In this document: in pieces, positions 17,811 to 25,947 of the stretch
Layout: every line of letters starts with the position of its first letter
How positions within the stretch are numbered: the stretch's first letter is position 1
Assembly: GCA_900545585.1 (NCBI GenBank)
Contig: UQZR01000010.1
Coordinates: 20,271-84,270, forward strand
Direction of reading: 5' to 3'
Origin: an uncultured Eubacteriales bacterium
GTDB lineage: Bacteria > Bacillota > Clostridia > Oscillospirales > Oscillospiraceae
DNA length: 64,000 nt
Made by a program: the position numbers and the translations under genes
The notes under the pieces: model-generated
Told to the model about the DNA's origin: nothing
What the model saw: the letters and a program-made list of their open reading frames with translations, nothing else
Database searches by the model: none

Positions 17811-18006
17811 ACTAAAAAAAGGCTAGTTACTACTGCTTCATTGCCGCAGGCGCGGGCGTGGACGGAGGGGAGGGAGCCGCTGTAAGAGATTTTAATATAT
17901 GCGAGAGTACGAATTGCTCGCTCGAAAGGAGAAATAACCCCACGATTATAATAACTAAAATTTAAATACCTCCCCTCCGGCCACTGTGCCGAATGAGGGT
18001 TAATAT

Positions 18007-19503
18007 ATGAAGGTTAGCAGTATCGATTTCTTTGGCGTAATTGTCACTTACCGCGTGGAGGCGCGCAAGGCGGGGCCCACGGTATTTCTTTCCTTGCGCT
18101 CCAGCGATGGGGTGCACATCGATGGTGCAGGACGCGTTTGCTATGAACACAAGGGACATATTTTCCGCGCACCTGATGCAATTGGACTGGAGGAGTATGT
18201 GCGCACATTGGTTCCCGAGTGCCTCCGGTGCGCCTTTGATCCCAACACAAAAGCGGGATGTTCGTTACGGAAAAAGTTTGCTCAGAATCTGCCGCTGGGC
18301 GCGTTGATCGCGGCGGACTTTGATCGGGTCGCCCTGGATATGAAGTGGGCAAATTCTACTAAAAAGGAGCACAAGAAACTGCTTGATCTGCTCGTGAGCA
18401 AACTCGGTTGGACGCCTTTTTGTGCGATTACACAAGAGATGTTCGCCTTTCATTTGCGCGAAGGTGGGTTCTCTAGTTATCAAATCAATGGGCAAATCTG
18501 CGCCTTCCGGGCATTGATTGCGTATGAGCAAGCTCACCATTTGATCTCAGAGCACTTCATAGACACTTTTACCATGGGAAACCGCCGCACAGTCGTTGGC
18601 CCGCGGGACGCGAGTCGGCATTTCGAGAAAAACATTCTGACGCACGCTCAGGCAAGGCGGATTATTGCGAGTTGCGCCGAAAATCTTGAGAGTAACCACG
18701 GCTACCTATATTTGGGCTTAATCTTGATGTTGACTACAGGCATCACGATCAACGAGCTGTGTGCGTTAACGTGGGGATCATTTTCCTTCTCAAACACCTA
18801 TACGGGAGTTGTTGCTATTGAAATTTCGGCAGAGGCAAGGTCTGCAGGAGAAGTCTATCGTACCGAAGAGTTAAATGGGCCGCGGCGACGGACTATTCCA
18901 CTGTCGCCGACGATGGCAAAGCTTTACCACAAGGTAAAGAACAATGCGCCGAACGTACAAGAAAATGCGCCGTTTATGCGTAGCTTCAAAAACGCGGCAC
19001 GGCGGATGCGCCCCGACGAGTTTGATCGGTGGTTAAAAGGATTTTTCAAAAGCTTCGATTTCTCAAAACAGACAGAGTTAAAGAGTTTGACGAAAAATTC
19101 AGAACGAACTTTAAGAGCCACTTTCAGATCGACATTGGAATCATGCGGATGTGATGCGGAAGAGATCCGTTATCTATGCGGCAACGCACCCGAAAGCGTA
19201 TTCGCGCGGAACTACTGTGCGTACGACGATCCGCGGGAGCTAGCAAAACTGGCCGCAGTGTTGGAGCACTATATCTTCTCGTTGGTAGGCATACCCTGTG
19301 CGGCATTTGATTTCAAAATCAATCGCAGTGGTGAAGATCACGCTATTGTGGCTACACCTGGTGGTAGAATCAGCGGCGATTTGACTGTAGATCTCAGTAA
19401 GATTTCGCATGGCAACCTCGAGACTGGAAAGGATCTGATTATCAACTTTAAGTCAAGTGACAGCATTTCCATTACGACAAAACTGAATTTGGAGGAAAAT
19501 TAA
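18007..19503 (+). CDS. Tyrosine recombinase-like protein 1 with altered active site
   Basis: This 498-residue protein has a core-binding-like helical region at about 100-220 and a catalytic-domain-like region at about 225-415. The box I motif reads TTGITINEL (243-251), with Thr where the first catalytic Arg is expected. In box II, LRATF keeps Arg370 but the preceding His is absent, and the later Gly-His is Gly392-Asn393. A Tyr is available at 403 or 406. An extra beta-rich domain of about 70 residues follows the Tyr. The altered catalytic residues suggest a structural or weakly active partner of the next protein. GAGGG precedes the ATG. AT-richer codon use than the host backbone indicates transfer. 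Confidence 0.75.
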   Translation: MKVSSIDFFGVIVTYRVEARKAGPTVFLSLRSSDGVHIDGAGRVCYEHKGHIFRAPDAIGLEEYVRTLVPECLRCAFDPNTKAGCSLRKKFAQNLPLGALIAADFDRVALDMKWANSTKKEHKKLLDLLVSKLGWTPFCAITQEMFAFHLREGGFSSYQINGQICAFRALIAYEQAHHLISEHFIDTFTMGNRRTVVGPRDASRHFEKNILTHAQARRIIASCAENLESNHGYLYLGLILMLTTGITINELCALTWGSFSFSNTYTGVVAIEISAEARSAGEVYRTEELNGPRRRTIPLSPTMAKLYHKVKNNAPNVQENAPFMRSFKNAARRMRPDEFDRWLKGFFKSFDFSKQTELKSLTKNSERTLRATFRSTLESCGCDAEEIRYLCGNAPESVFARNYCAYDDPRELAKLAAVLEHYIFSLVGIPCAAFDFKINRSGEDHAIVATPGGRISGDLTVDLSKISHGNLETGKDLIINFKSSDSISITTKLNLEEN

Positions 19504-19504
19504 C

Positions 19505-20974
19505 ATGGTGTTTAAAACTGACGAAGATATGTCCCTGGATAAATATTGGGAAAAGCACTGCATTTCTATCGCAAAAGATCGTCGCTGGGCAATTCAGAAG
19601 GGAGACCAATACAGTTTTGAAAACTGTGCGACGCTGCGCCAATACGATGACTACATCAAAAAGGTTGCAAGCTATCTGGATATGTCAATCTCCGAAATTA
19701 CTCCGGCAAATATTCTGCACGCCGTCTCCAAGGTCGCCAAGGCATGCCAATACCAAGAAGCCACCGTCAAGACGATCATCTCGTCATTGCGGGACGTCTT
19801 TTCCTACGCCGCTACATGCGGACATGCTTACAACATTCTTTCAAAAAATCGTGCGGGAGAAAAGTCAAATAATCTTACGACTTTGATGATGCAGAGGATA
19901 TTAGTCCCGGCAGTGGCAAACGCGGAGCTGAGCGATAATTGCCCGCGAGCCTTGACAATCGGGCAGCAGGGACGTCTGGCGCTGTATGCGGCGGAACATG
20001 TGCTGGAGGATGGTCGATTCTGCGGCATTTTGATCTCATTGTACACTGGCATGCGCCCCGCGGAGTGCCGTGGACTGCGGTGGAATGATTTTCGCTCGTT
20101 CCCAGATCATCCAGACCGTCACTACCTGAAAATTGATGAAATTTTGAATGACAAATTGGAATATAGTAAGCAGGTAAAGACGAAAAATGCACTGAGGTGC
20201 GTCCCCGTTCACATTGAAATTGAGGATGCTTTGCAGAAGCGAAGGGAATTTGTGCAGCAGAACATGGGCGCGAACAAGGATATCGGGGGATTACCCATCG
20301 CCTGTTTTGGAAATCAGTTTAAGGACCCGTGCCGCGGGTCTGATTATTCAAATTTTTCCTTCAAATTGTTGAAAGAATTTGGAGTTTCCAGCGAGCAGTT
20401 AGGCTTTTTCTTGCTCGACGAATCCGATAATTTGACACCATCGGATTCTCACCCGCCCATGCGGATCTTGCGCCGGAATTTTGCAACGGTAATCCAGGCG
20501 TGTACAGACATGTCGCTGGAGGAAAAAGAATATATTTTCGGCCACAGGATCTCCGGTAAGGATGGTGCGAAAAAGCGCATTGAGTACAGCCGTAACATGG
20601 ATCGACTATGGCGCATTGCGCAGAAGCTGGACAAGGCGCCCTTTTGCAAAAAGCTCTATGAACTTCATTTTCCTCAGATTATCGTAGGTGACGGTATCGT
20701 AGTACAAGAAGGCCGTGGGCAGGGAACAATCAGGATTCCCTGGGAGAAAGCCGTGTGCGGGCAAAAATTGCACCTGCATTTTGAAGGCAGCCCAAATACG
20801 TTTTTGAGTATCTCAACTCCGAATGCCGTGCGCCCCTTCGGTGGGCTGCCTGTCGAGGTAAAGATAGCTGACGCACCTATTTCCTGGGGTGACCCTTTAC
20901 CGCCGATCAACGCGGAGGCGATACATTGGGAAGCGGCGAAGAAGGTACGATATTTGAAGAAAAATGATAAATAA
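19505..20974 (+). CDS. Tyrosine recombinase 2
   Basis: This 489-residue protein has a SAM-like core-binding domain (about 10-120) and a tyrosine recombinase catalytic domain (about 145-375). Arg184 lies in TGMRPAE, Arg323 in LRRNFAT, Gly-His in FGHR (346-347) and the likely nucleophile is Tyr361. The box II His is replaced. A C-terminal extension of about 100 residues, beta-rich, goes beyond ordinary integrases. The gene starts one base after recombinase 1 stops, with GGAGG upstream, so the two are made together. It is the better candidate for the active strand-transfer subunit. A hairpin terminator follows. Confidence 0.82.
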   Translation: MVFKTDEDMSLDKYWEKHCISIAKDRRWAIQKGDQYSFENCATLRQYDDYIKKVASYLDMSISEITPANILHAVSKVAKACQYQEATVKTIISSLRDVFSYAATCGHAYNILSKNRAGEKSNNLTTLMMQRILVPAVANAELSDNCPRALTIGQQGRLALYAAEHVLEDGRFCGILISLYTGMRPAECRGLRWNDFRSFPDHPDRHYLKIDEILNDKLEYSKQVKTKNALRCVPVHIEIEDALQKRREFVQQNMGANKDIGGLPIACFGNQFKDPCRGSDYSNFSFKLLKEFGVSSEQLGFFLLDESDNLTPSDSHPPMRILRRNFATVIQACTDMSLEEKEYIFGHRISGKDGAKKRIEYSRNMDRLWRIAQKLDKAPFCKKLYELHFPQIIVGDGIVVQEGRGQGTIRIPWEKAVCGQKLHLHFEGSPNTFLSISTPNAVRPFGGLPVEVKIADAPISWGDPLPPINAEAIHWEAAKKVRYLKKNDK

Positions 20975-20985
20975 TTAATGTAAGA

Positions 20986-21020
20986 AGCCGGCGCAGGAAA
21001 TTCCTGCGTCGGCTCTTTTG
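20986..21020 (+). terminator. Terminator after the recombinase pair
   Basis: AGCCGGCGCAGGAA pairs with TTCCTGCGTCGGCT (one wobble) and CTTTTG follows. It separates the recombinase unit from the next gene. Confidence 0.75.
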
Positions 21021-21182
21021 CTGCTGAAATTTACAATAGATCAAAGTGCAATCTATTTGATGCATTCACAGGTCATCCGACAGTGTATTACCATTCTTAA
21101 CGCTCGAAAATTGTTGAAAAGTTGCAGATTTAATTATTTTCTGCTATAATGCATTTGTATATTTTTTACGAGGTGAAGCTGT

Positions 21183-22118
21183 ATGCCTTTATCACATGTA
21201 TGTGTATGGGACGCTGACATCGGATATAAGCGAATCAGTCTCGAGAGTGCATGTAAAATGTATCCAAATGGCGCATCTGCCAAAAGTGGTTACTTTGTTT
21301 GCGAGCTATGTGCGCAAAATGTTTTGCTTACGGCACCGGGCGTAAATGTACGACACTTTCGTCATGATCCGTCTTCTCCAAATAAAGAGTGTGATGAGCG
21401 CCAGGCTCATTTCGATCCCTTATATGGCCGGCGGCTTAGAAATCTCAATAGCCATCTGATGCCGTTACGGATCACAGTAGCAAAAGAATCCTTTGCTTTG
21501 CAAATGGGCTTTTTTTGCCCACCCGATTCTGGAGCACGGTGCGATAAAATTAGAATAACCACGAATTCTGGCAAAGCCTATGAATATTCCTTTGAGCGCA
21601 TCGAACGAGGAGGGACTACATTTTTAAATATCGGAGAGACGCCAAGTCGTGAATACAACCTCGAATATATAAATGCAGCCGCTGATTTGGTTAAATTTTG
21701 GCCTTCAAAAGTGCCTGGGATCAGTTCATCGGGTTCGTTTTTTGATGAAAGGACGGGGCAGATACTACCGTCTGGGGCAAAAGCGTACTTTGGTGATTCC
21801 TACTATTTACTACAATCCAAACCATTGGGATATCCTCCTACAGGCCTCGAAGTCTCCGAGGTGCTGAGAACAAAAACAGGCTCACTTGCGACATGGTATC
21901 TTTACAAAATTCAAATCAAACGGTTTTCAGAGATAACAGCCAAATTCTTTCTCAAGTATGCAATTTTCTTAACTGAACATCCAACAAAGTTTTATCCTAT
22001 TTGGCCTGCATATATTAAAGAACCGTATTTTATATATCATAATTCAGATCAGTTCTTTTTCTATCTTGATGGTGATGATGCAGAACTAAGAGCGTACCTC
22101 AATATCATGACTGGGTAG
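21183..22118 (+). CDS. CoiA-like zinc-domain protein of unknown function
   Basis: This 311-residue protein has an N-terminal CoiA-type motif: Cys40-x2-Cys43, then HFRH (His58, His61) and Cys70. This resembles the zinc-binding front part found in competence protein CoiA and in several uncharacterised mobile-element proteins. No nuclease motif of full CoiA was recognised in the remainder, which is Tyr- and Phe-rich. GAGGTGAAGC precedes the ATG. Its 3' end overlaps the convergent next gene by 33 bases. It belongs to the AT-rich backbone beside the recombinases, so a role in element maintenance or defence is possible but unproven. Confidence 0.6.
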   Translation: MPLSHVCVWDADIGYKRISLESACKMYPNGASAKSGYFVCELCAQNVLLTAPGVNVRHFRHDPSSPNKECDERQAHFDPLYGRRLRNLNSHLMPLRITVAKESFALQMGFFCPPDSGARCDKIRITTNSGKAYEYSFERIERGGTTFLNIGETPSREYNLEYINAAADLVKFWPSKVPGISSSGSFFDERTGQILPSGAKAYFGDSYYLLQSKPLGYPPTGLEVSEVLRTKTGSLATWYLYKIQIKRFSEITAKFFLKYAIFLTEHPTKFYPIWPAYIKEPYFIYHNSDQFFFYLDGDDAELRAYLNIMTG

Positions 22119-22907
22119 TTTTAAATTAAGCTCTTTAATGCTCAAAATCATCCACTTATCCCTGTACGGAATTACACGGCAGCTTAACTGACCGGACAGG
22201 GGAAATGGGATTTTTGCTTGGAAACTCTGTCTTGCTTGGTATGCTGACTTGACGGATTTCCACTCCGTGTAGGCAGAATCAGAGGAAAGTAGCCAGTATA
22301 GCCAACGAAGAGTAGAATCTCCCCTAAAAGACTTTGGGGTATCATCAGACAGCAATAGCTCGTGTTTTTTGCAGTCGGAGGATGGGTGATACGTAACATA
22401 ATCTGAAATGAATTTTTCAGAATATAAAAAATTTAGGAGGTTGCTATTGGGTGCGAAGAAGGTTCGGATAATTTCGCTTGAAGCAATTAAATATCTTTTT
22501 GACTCAAGAGATTTATCAAGAAAATGAAAATATTCCGCCTGAATCAAATCTTGATTATCATGGCATGAAGAAATTTTTCCAAAGGGCATCTCATAAGGGA
22601 TAGCAGCTTCCTGTAAGTTCTGAAGATAAAAAGTTTCAATCTTAACTGGGTGCTCCCTCCACGTCTGAACTGGCTCTTTGGGGCATCCATTTTGATAGAG
22701 ATACCCTGGAATTAGAATCGGAAGAAGTCCCAGCGGCAACAAGAGAGACTTCAAATCGGATAGCTGTGTCATTTTGGCATCTGGTTCTACAAAATAGGCG
22801 TTTATCATGCGACTGCCATTATCTTTTTTGATAATGGTATTGCCAAGGGCATAGAGCATGACGGGTTTTTTAAAAAGCCACGGTTCGATGTGAGGTGACA
22901 TTGACAC
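22086..22907 (-). CDS. Uncharacterised protein beside the recombinases
   Basis: This 273-residue protein has no family I can name with confidence. A central segment around residues 135-165 (RYLIASSEIIRTFF and following) resembles a pattern in large uncharacterised proteins of mobile elements and is reminiscent of part of Tn7 TnsE, but the match is by eye and weak. No signal peptide or membrane segment is apparent. Codon use is AT-rich, like the recombinases. It is convergent with and overlaps the CoiA-like gene at the 3' ends. Confidence 0.5.
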   Translation of the reverse strand: MSMSPHIEPWLFKKPVMLYALGNTIIKKDNGSRMINAYFVEPDAKMTQLSDLKSLLLPLGLLPILIPGYLYQNGCPKEPVQTWREHPVKIETFYLQNLQEAAIPYEMPFGKISSCHDNQDLIQAEYFHFLDKSLESKRYLIASSEIIRTFFAPNSNLLNFLYSEKFISDYVTYHPSSDCKKHELLLSDDTPKSFRGDSTLRWLYWLLSSDSAYTEWKSVKSAYQARQSFQAKIPFPLSGQLSCRVIPYRDKWMILSIKELNLKLPSHDIEVRS

Positions 22908-22954
22908 ACCTCTCTTTCACAAAAACGACGGTTTAAATGTGCAGAGAGAAACAG

Positions 22955-23143
22955 TTATTGATAAAGGTCATCGGTTTGAACTAAAATCGGTCCATTCTCC
23001 TTTTCGTAAGCTGCGATTTCTTTTTGGAGAATGATTTCCAACCAATTATTAAAAGAACGTTTTTCGGTTGTTGCAATATATTTGGCTTTTAGATAAAGAT
23101 CATCTGCTAGGCGGCAGGAACGCATTGCACGATGGACGGCCAC
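22955..23143 (-). CDS. Small ribbon-helix-helix-like protein
   Basis: This 62-residue protein has a basic N-terminus, a short beta strand (about 8-13) and two helices with the SFNNWLEIIL segment. The pattern fits Arc/CopG-type DNA-binding proteins and small antitoxins. AGGGGGAG lies upstream of the ATG. No partner toxin is adjacent. It may regulate the unknown gene downstream on the same strand. Confidence 0.5.
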   Translation of the reverse strand: MAVHRAMRSCRLADDLYLKAKYIATTEKRSFNNWLEIILQKEIAAYEKENGPILVQTDDLYQ

Positions 23144-23241
23144 GATAGCCTCCCCCTTTTTAGGTGTGATAACAATATGATAACATATTGTAAGAAATCT
23201 TTATACATTCAAATAGTTGATACGGCCAGGCGACGCGGTAG

Positions 23242-24178
23242 TCAGCGTACCTGGTTGCGCAGGGGCTTCCCCCGCAGGTAGCGGCCCAGGTTGTCCAGGG
23301 CAATGGCGGCAATGCGGCGGGCGGTGTCGGGCAGGTGGTCGCCGCCGGCGGTGTGGGGGGTGATCAGGACCCGGGGCTGGCGCCAGAGGGGGTGCTCCGG
23401 CGGCAGGGGCTCCGGATCGGTCACGTCCAGTCCGGCCCCCCACAGGCGGCCGGACTCCAGCACCTCCGCCAGGGCGGCGCAGTCCACCGCGCTTCCCCGG
23501 CCGCCGTTGAGGAGAATGGCGTCCTCTTTCAGGCGCAGCAGCCGCTCCCGGCCGAACAGGCCTACTGTTTTCGGCGACTGGGGCAGGGCCAGGGCCACCA
23601 CGTCGGCCCGGGGCAGCAACTCGTCCAGCTCAGAGAGGCCATATATGCGCTGGATGCCCTGGGCGGGGCGGGCGGGATCACGGCGCACGCCGGTGGTATG
23701 GGCCCCCAGGGCCCGGCACAGCCGGGCGAAGGAGGTGCCCAGATCCCCGGTACCCACCATCAGCACCTCCGCGTCCAGCAGGGAACGGGCCTGGCCCAGG
23801 TCCCGCCACTGGGCCTGCCGCTGCTGGTCCCGGTACTGGGGCAGGCGCTTCATGAGGGCGAGCAGCATGGCAAACAGATGCTTCGACACTGAGTGGCCAT
23901 AGACCCCGGTGGAGCAGGTCAGCAGAACCCCCTCCGGCAGGACGCCGGGGGCGGTGTAGGCGTCCACCCCGGCGCTGCGGGTGTGGACGTCAGCGCAGAG
24001 CGGGTGCGTGCCTCAGGGCGGCGGGGGGCGGGTTGCCCAAGATCACCTCGGTGCCGGCATAGTCAGCGGTATCCAGCGGGATACTGGCGGCGAAGCGCTG
24101 GGAGAGGCCGGGGGCGGCGGCCAGGAAGGCCTCCTTCTCCCCCGGCGTGAGGCTGAGCAGGTTGAGAATCTTGTCCAT
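23242..24178 (-). pseudogene. D-2-hydroxyacid dehydrogenase, frameshifted
   Basis: Two frames together encode a typical ~310-residue NAD-dependent D-2-hydroxyacid dehydrogenase. The first 62 codons (start at 24178 behind AAGGAG) end at TGA near 23,990. The rest continues in another frame as VDAYTAPG, the GTGDLGTSFA Rossmann loop, and the catalytic Arg, Glu and His region near ITPHTAGG. A single extra base (TGACGTC where TGGGTC is expected) explains the break. An intact enzyme would reduce a 2-keto acid or oxidise a D-hydroxyacid and would fit aldarate breakdown. It is divergent from the first glucarate dehydratase gene. Confidence 0.82.
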
Positions 24179-24330
24179 GGTTCGGTTCGCTCCTTTCAGG
24201 GGTATGGTACCACCCTTTGGGGCGGCGGGCAATTTCGGAAAACTGAACCTGGCCAGGGGATTCATAAGCGGGAATGGGAGAAAGCCCGCTATGGATCAGT
24301 TTTTTTAAGCCTTCCTTCAGTTTATCCAAT

Positions 24331-24359
24331 TTGATTTCTCTTCCATCCCATGGTACAAT
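24331..24359 (+). promoter_or_regulatory. Promoter of the first glucarate dehydratase gene
   Basis: TTGATT, a 17-base spacer and TACAAT, with an extended TG before the -10, lie about 110 bases upstream of the gene. Confidence 0.65.
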
Positions 24360-24471
24360 GCTTTCAGAATCCATTGCAGATGTGTTTCCTGTGTAAAGGA
24401 AGCCGTCGGAGCCGCTCACTGCCAACAGCCATCCGAGGCCATCCATTTGAAACAAAAAGGAGTGCATTGCT

Positions 24472-25806
24472 ATGTCCAATACCCCGAAGGTCGCTGCCAT
24501 GGAGGTCTTTCCCGTGGCGGGCAAGGACTGCATGGAGCTGAACCTATCTGGCGCCCACGCCCCCTACTTCACCCGCAATGTGGTGGTGCTCACCGACGAC
24601 CGGGGCAACACCGGTATCGGCGAGGTGCCCGGCGGCCAGAAGATTACCAAAGCCCTGGAGGATGTGAAGCACCTGGTGGAGGGCACCAGTGTGGCCGACT
24701 ACAAGATGACCCTGCGCAGGATCAACGAGTGGCTCTCCGCCAACATCAAGGACGACGTGCGGGGCCAGCAGACCTTTGATCTGCGCACCGGAGTCCACGT
24801 GGTCACCGCCGTGGAGACCCCCCTGCTGGATCTGCTGGGCCAGTATCTGGAGGTGCCCATGGCAGCCCTGCTGGGCGACGGCATCCAGCGGGATCGGGTG
24901 CGGTTCCTGAGCTATCTGTTCTATGTGGGCGACCGGAAAAAAACCGACCTGCCCTACCACTCCGAGCCGGACGCAGACTGCGCTTGGTACCGGCTGCGCC
25001 ATGAGGAGGCTCTCACCCCCGACGCCATCGTGGCTCTGGCCAAGGCCACCTATGACAAGTACGGCTTTGAGGACTTCAAGCTCAAAGGCGGTGTGCTGGA
25101 GGGCAGGGAGGAGCTCAAGGCCGTACAGGCTCTGAAGGAGGCCTTCCCCAGGGCCCGCATCACCCTGGATCCCAACGGCGGCTGGCTGCTGAAGGACGCG
25201 CTGGCCCTGGCCCCCGAGCTGAAAAAGGTTCTGGCCTACTGCGAGGATCCCTGCGGCGCGGAGAACGGCTTCTCCGGCCGGGAGATCATGGCCGAGTTCC
25301 GCCAGGAGAGCGGCATGCCCACCGCCACCAACATGATCGACACCGACTGGCGGCAGATGCGCCACTGTATCGCCCTGCACAGCGTAGACATCCCCCTGGC
25401 CGACCCCCACTTCTGGACCATGGCCGGCTCCGTCCGGGTGGGACAGATGTGCAACGATTTCGGCCTGATGTGGGGCTGCCACTCCAACAACCACTTCGAC
25501 ATTTCCCTGGCCATGATGACCCAGTGCGCCGCCGCCGTGCCCGGAAAGCTCAACGGCATCGACACCCACTGGATCTGGCAGGAGGGACTGGAGCGTCTCA
25601 CCAAACAGTCCCTGCAGATTTTGGACGGCTGCATCGATCTGCCGGAGCGGCCCGGCCTGGGAGTGGAGCTGGATCGGGAGCAGCTCATGAAGGCCCACAA
25701 ACTCTATCAGGACAACTGCCTGGGCGGCCGCGACGACGCTGCGGGCATGCAGTACCTCATCCCCGGCTGGAAGTTCGACCCCAAGCGGCCCTGCCTGGTG
25801 CGGTAA
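24472..25806 (+). CDS. gudD: Glucarate dehydratase (enolase superfamily)
   Basis: This 444-residue enzyme is predicted to dehydrate D-glucarate (and L-idarate) to 5-keto-4-deoxyglucarate. It shows the glucarate dehydratase signatures: general-base FKLKGG (Lys203, Lys205), metal ligands Asp233 (LDPNGG) and Glu258 (CEDP), ATNM with Asn287, and HSNNHFD with catalytic His337. Length equals the family norm. The start follows AAAGGAG. Very GC-rich codon use matches genes at 39.5-51.4 kb but not the neighbouring 26-39 kb block. A second copy lies at 28,190. Confidence 0.93.
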   Translation: MSNTPKVAAMEVFPVAGKDCMELNLSGAHAPYFTRNVVVLTDDRGNTGIGEVPGGQKITKALEDVKHLVEGTSVADYKMTLRRINEWLSANIKDDVRGQQTFDLRTGVHVVTAVETPLLDLLGQYLEVPMAALLGDGIQRDRVRFLSYLFYVGDRKKTDLPYHSEPDADCAWYRLRHEEALTPDAIVALAKATYDKYGFEDFKLKGGVLEGREELKAVQALKEAFPRARITLDPNGGWLLKDALALAPELKKVLAYCEDPCGAENGFSGREIMAEFRQESGMPTATNMIDTDWRQMRHCIALHSVDIPLADPHFWTMAGSVRVGQMCNDFGLMWGCHSNNHFDISLAMMTQCAAAVPGKLNGIDTHWIWQEGLERLTKQSLQILDGCIDLPERPGLGVELDREQLMKAHKLYQDNCLGGRDDAAGMQYLIPGWKFDPKRPCLVR

Positions 25807-25826
25807 ATTTGGAGCACAATCCACGG

Positions 25827-25864
25827 CAAACAGGCCGAAGCGGCATACCGCTTCGGCCTGTTTG
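25827..25864 (+). terminator. Hairpin after the first glucarate dehydratase gene
   Basis: A perfect 17-bp stem with a CATA loop stands 20 bases after the stop codon. Only a weak T-run follows, so it may be a terminator or an mRNA 3'-end stabiliser. Confidence 0.6.
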
Positions 25865-25885
25865 GCTATTCCCGCACGCTTTCTC

Positions 25886-25914
25886 TTTACAGGCATTCGG
25901 AATGGGGCTATAAT
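25886..25914 (+). promoter_or_regulatory. Promoter of the PrpR_N-type regulator
   Basis: TTTACA, a 17-base spacer and TATAAT lie 34 bases before the regulator start. A good sigma-A promoter. Confidence 0.7.
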
Positions 25915-25947
25915 CTCTTAAGAAGAAGGGGTGAAAGGAGGGACAGT

